Below are positions 61,630 to 64,000 of a stretch of 64,000 bases of DNA, in pieces. Origin of the DNA: Raphanus sativus (lineage: Eukaryota > Streptophyta > Magnoliopsida > Brassicales > Brassicaceae). Position numbers and translations under genes: made by a program. The notes under the pieces were generated by a model. That model had not been told where the DNA came from. It ran no database searches and saw only the letters and a list, made by a program, of their open reading frames with translations. Positions within the stretch are counted from its first letter, which is position 1. The number at the start of each line of letters is the position of its first letter. The stretch lies in the NCBI RefSeq assembly GCF_000801105.2, contig NC_079515.1, positions 4,340,001 through 4,404,000 on the forward strand, written 5' to 3'.

Positions 61630-64000
61630 TCTATACTATTAAAACACAAGGCCCTTTTTTGAGGTGCCCTTGGTTTTTGAAAGTATTTACTTTGAAATGC
61701 CACTGCATTATGTTTTAATCTAAGCTTTTTATTTAAGTGATTTTTTTTTTTTAAAAAACGTTGTTAATCAATTCAATCATCAGCCGGATTTTCGTTATAA
61801 TCGTTGCTTAACAAATGATCTCAAATCGTTAATATCCATAGCATATTCCAAATTATTATCCAATTTTTTAAATATTCGATTTACTTATTGCCAACCATAT
61901 CTAATTCCAACGTATTTTCAGATACATTTTGATACACAATATAATCATAACAACTTAAACAATTTGAAAATACCAATAGTAAATTTTGTTTTAACTTAAA
62001 TTGTGTAAATATTCCTAAATATTAGCCTTTTTATATATACGCTATCTATTCATCTTCCCATCGTCTACGCCTATATAAATATCACTCTTCATCACACCTT
62101 ACCTAACCATTCAAAATATCAAAGCTTTTAATCCTCATATTCAATCATGGATTCGATAATCAAATTGAGCACTTTAAGTGAGATCAAGCCTTACAAATCT
62201 GGCTGGAGAGTTGCTGTTAAAGTGATTCATAAATGGGTTTCATTCAGTCATCAGTTTGGTGCATGTCTTGAAATGGTGTTAGCCGATAAAAACGTAAGTT
62301 CGAACCTACTTTTTCACGTTATTTTGATGCTTTTTATATATGATCTAAGCCCGCAAATGTCATTTTTAGGGTGTCAAAATACATGCAATTTGCAAACAGA
62401 AGCTAATGCAACGATTTGAGAACCAATGTGGTGTCGGTGAATGGAAAATTATTACCAATTTTTTATTAAGTGCTGCATCCGGCATGAATCGACCCTCCAA
62501 CCATGTTTACAAAATTGAGTTCATGATTCAGACATCAATTACGGACTGTAACTTGACATGCGACGACAACATGTTCCTTGATCTCCATGATTTTTCCACC
62601 ATTATAGATGGTTCGCGTGATAATCGTTTTCTTATTGGTATTGTGATTTGCTTATGATTTTTTCTCATTATATTATATATGTTCTGAAAAATTTAACTAA
62701 CATTTTGCATAACAGATGTCATTGGAGTGATCTTAGACTTTGGATCTAACGATATTGTTCAAGGGGCAAGGAAAGAAGTAATCAAAGTGGAGTTTACTTT
62801 GAGAGATATCAAGTATGTTTATTATATATAATCTCTAAACGTATCGCTATAATATATCTCATAACTATTTTTTTTTGTCTCAGCAACCATCATCTAAAAT
62901 GCTGCATTTCGGGTAAATTGGCTGAGGTTTTGATTCAAGATGCCAAACCAAAAAATGGAGATATTTGTCTAATTCGATTTGCCAAAATATTCAAATATGA
63001 TGGTATTTTATACAATGAACATGATAAGGATTCTAATTATTTTTTCTATTATGTGTTCATATTGATACATAAATTGTGTTTTTTTTTTCAGATTATTGGC
63101 GAGTCTACAACACATTTAATTGTACTTTGGTGTTTATAAACCCAGCTATCAAAGACGCCCAAGCACTTAAACAAAAGCAAGTATCTCATATACAATATAA
63201 AGTATTCTAACAAACTGCAGTATATAATTTATCCTAATATTTGTTTGTAGGTTTGGTCAAGATGTAATCGTCCTTGATAAGAACAACAATATCAGTGACA
63301 AGTTACAGATCAATGAAAAGCCCCTGAAATGGTCTCAATTTCCTTTCTTAACCATTCAAGAGATGAAACGATCTGATAAGGTTTGTTTCTATTGTGTGTA
63401 TAACGATAATTCTTTTCAAACATCATTTTTATACTGCTTTGTTTTGTTTATAGGATGGAAATTGCAGACTAATTTGTTCAGTTTATGCCATTGATACATC
63501 GGATGGATGGTGGTATTGTGCTTGTGTTGTCTGCGAGAGTAAGGTTGTCAAACCACGTATTGTATTTGGTGAATCGGATGTGCCAAATTGGTGGTGTGAA
63601 ATTTGTCAGCATAATGTTACCAAGGTTTCACCAAGGTGAAAATTTTAAGTTTAAAATAACATGACAAGATGTGTGACCTTTTGTTTTTTCTAACATTATG
63701 CATTTGTGCTCTACTTTGTATTCAGGTACAAATTTGATTTGCTTGTGCAAGATCAAACCGGTGAAACAAAATTTACTCTACCTGACTCTGTTGCAACATA
63801 TATTGTGAAAAAATCTGCATCAAAAGTTGTGAATGTTTTGATTGACCAGGTGATATATTATTTACTTAGAATAATACTTCCTAATATTATTATTTAGTTA
63901 TTACTACGTAAACGATACTTTTGTAATTATATGTACAGGTTGAAGATCAAGATATGTTGCCATCTGAGATTGTCGAGATTGTTGGGAAATCTTATGGATT
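61630..64000 (+). mobile_element. Helitron, 5' part (runs past the window end)
   Basis: The 5' terminus TCTATACTATTAAAACACAA follows an A at 61629, the canonical crucifer Helitron start. About 500 bp downstream begins an RPA1-like gene in the same direction, as in autonomous-type plant Helitrons. The 3' hairpin-CTRR end and any Rep/helicase lie beyond 64000. Confidence 0.85.
62147..64000 (+). CDS. Helitron-encoded RPA1-like single-strand DNA-binding protein (partial)
   Basis: Nine exons so far: 62147-62293, 62370-62637, 62716-62812, 62884-63002, 63092-63176, 63251-63380, 63454-63635, 63726-63849, 63939-beyond 64000. All are in frame if the intron after 63176 uses a GC donor (ACAAAA|GCAAGT); the GT two codons later would force a stop. 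OB-folds of the RPA70/DUF223 kind follow one another, then a Cys zinc motif (WWYCACVVC ... WWCEICQ) as in RPA70 domain C. RPA-like proteins coat the single strand made during rolling-circle Helitron movement. No stop is seen up to the window edge. Confidence 0.8.

Overview
The window reads as nuclear DNA of a crucifer (Brassicaceae), most likely Brassica or a close relative. Genes have short AT-rich introns, and the background is rich in Stowaway, Tourist, hAT, Helitron, SINE and MULE relics. The single-copy genes follow, as far as I remember the Arabidopsis thaliana map, the chromosome 3 order around At3g11690 to At3g11840. No prokaryotic, organellar, viral, rRNA or CRISPR signal was seen.

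Layout. 1-4.6 kb: an internally deleted Kaonashi-type MULE with facing, truncated transposase and Ulp1-like genes. 5.29-7.80 kb: a young gag-only LTR element. 8-14 kb: AT-rich DNA with MITEs and a SINE-like insert. 14.8 kb: a plant-specific Cys-rich protein. 17.2-17.8 kb: a compact Helitron. 19.4-21.3 kb: a fasciclin-like arabinogalactan protein (FLA16-18 type). 22.5-25.7 kb: a 15-exon cytosolic lysyl-tRNA synthetase. 26.4-32.7 kb: an inverted-repeat element that carries a long tandem array containing E2F sites and is interrupted by a complete PIF/Harbinger element with three ORFs. 33.7-34.1 kb: a small secreted Cys-rich (SCR-like) gene. 34.6-37.0 kb: a START-like lipid-transfer family gene. 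38.6-39.4 kb: dihydroneopterin aldolase. 42.0-42.6 kb: an RNase H-fold protein with degenerate catalytic residues. 43.3-44.4 kb: an ML-domain gene with a one-base frameshift. 45.1-46.6 kb: a secreted plant-specific protein. 47.8-48.7 kb: a type I MADS-box gene. 50.8-52.3 kb: syntaxin SYP121/PEN1. 54.1-57.7 kb: chaperonin subunit CCT7. 58.0-59.7 kb: U-box ligase PUB24. 61.6 kb to the end: the 5' part of an autonomous-type Helitron with an RPA1-like gene.

The host genes are unrelated housekeeping and immunity genes that are neighbours by descent and do not form a pathway. SYP121 (secretion at pathogen entry sites) and PUB24 (negative regulator of pattern-triggered immunity) are both defence genes, flanking CCT7. 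Compared with the Arabidopsis order I recall, several genes are missing between LysRS and FOLB1, as expected for a fractionated copy after the Brassica genome triplication. The most unusual signals are the E2F-site array, the three-ORF Harbinger element, the frameshift at a hairpin in the ML gene, a retroposon-like insert with 37-bp inverted ends inside a 17-bp target duplication, and two GC-AG introns.
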